Below are positions 6,153-6,207 of a DNA stretch of 6,207 nt, piece by piece. Origin of the DNA: Limisphaerales bacterium. Lineage in GTDB: Bacteria; Verrucomicrobiota; Verrucomicrobiia; Limisphaerales; UBA11358. A program made the translations under genes and the position numbers. The stretch is from contig PKZR01000126.1 in assembly GCA_003133815.1 (NCBI GenBank), positions 1 to 6,207 of the forward strand, written 5' to 3'. Below the pieces are notes generated by a model that worked only from the letters and a program-made list of their open reading frames with translations, was not told where the DNA came from and searched no databases. Positions within the stretch are counted from its first letter, which is position 1. Each line of letters starts with the position of its first letter.

Positions 6153-6207
6153 TGGCTGGCCAACCACGCTGTTGGCTGCCAACATCGCCCCCTTCGCCAT
6201 CAGTGGC
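6133..6207 (+). pseudogene. Displaced continuation of the leucine-rich-repeat protein after the frameshift
   Basis: From 6133 the +1 frame reads 25 codons with no stop to the end of the window: GWGTLFDGWPTTLL followed by AANIAPFAISG. Joined to ...TVYYLAGTT (6129-6131) after removing one T, this gives GTTGWGTLFDGWPTT, the G-T-T-G-W-G-x-x-F-x-G-x-P-T pattern I recall closing such LRR regions in verrucomicrobial proteins. It is the likely original C-terminal frame and continues outside the window. Confidence 0.7.

Overview
The window most likely comes from a Gram-negative bacterium of the PVC group, probably Verrucomicrobiota (Pedosphaera/Limisphaerales-like). The reasons are: a fused LpxC-FabZ protein, which shows there is lipid A and an outer membrane and is known from Bacteroidetes and PVC relatives; a CcsA-type membrane protein translationally coupled to hemA; GC-rich codon use; no recognisable Shine-Dalgarno sites; and a secreted BspA-type leucine-rich-repeat protein whose broken C-terminal motif is of a kind I associate with that phylum. 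The phylum call is inference from gene content, not a search result.

Layout. Bases 1-642 (+) hold the 3' end of a hybrid sensor histidine kinase: the end of the ATPase domain followed by a receiver domain. It converges across a 38 bp gap on lpxC/fabZ (681-2012, -), which makes lipid A and unsaturated-fatty-acid precursors. lpxC/fabZ is divergent from a heme operon (+) made of an eight-helix CcsA/HemX-like membrane protein (2108-2929) and glutamyl-tRNA reductase hemA (2926-4053), joined by an ATGA overlap. A small two-helix DUF3592-like membrane protein (4124-4537, -) converges on hemA. A 388 bp divergent intergenic stretch with several small inverted repeats follows. The window ends in an exported leucine-rich-repeat protein (4926-6152, +) broken by an apparent one-base insertion near its 3' end; the lost frame continues open to the last base.

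How the genes relate. The lpxC/fabZ and ccsA-hemA units are envelope and heme housekeeping genes sharing one divergent start region. The kinase, the DUF3592 gene and the repeat protein look like unrelated single genes.

The observations most worth following are: (1) a 54 bp near-perfect palindrome lying in frame inside hemA and encoding exactly the 18 residues that look like an insertion in the enzyme, much like a Rickettsia palindromic element; (2) a single-base frameshift in the repeat protein; (3) a HemA that stops after the start of its dimerisation helix; and (4) a good sigma70-type promoter placed so that lpxC/fabZ would be transcribed leaderless from its GTG. I found no RNA gene, CRISPR array, insertion sequence or obviously novel multi-gene system.
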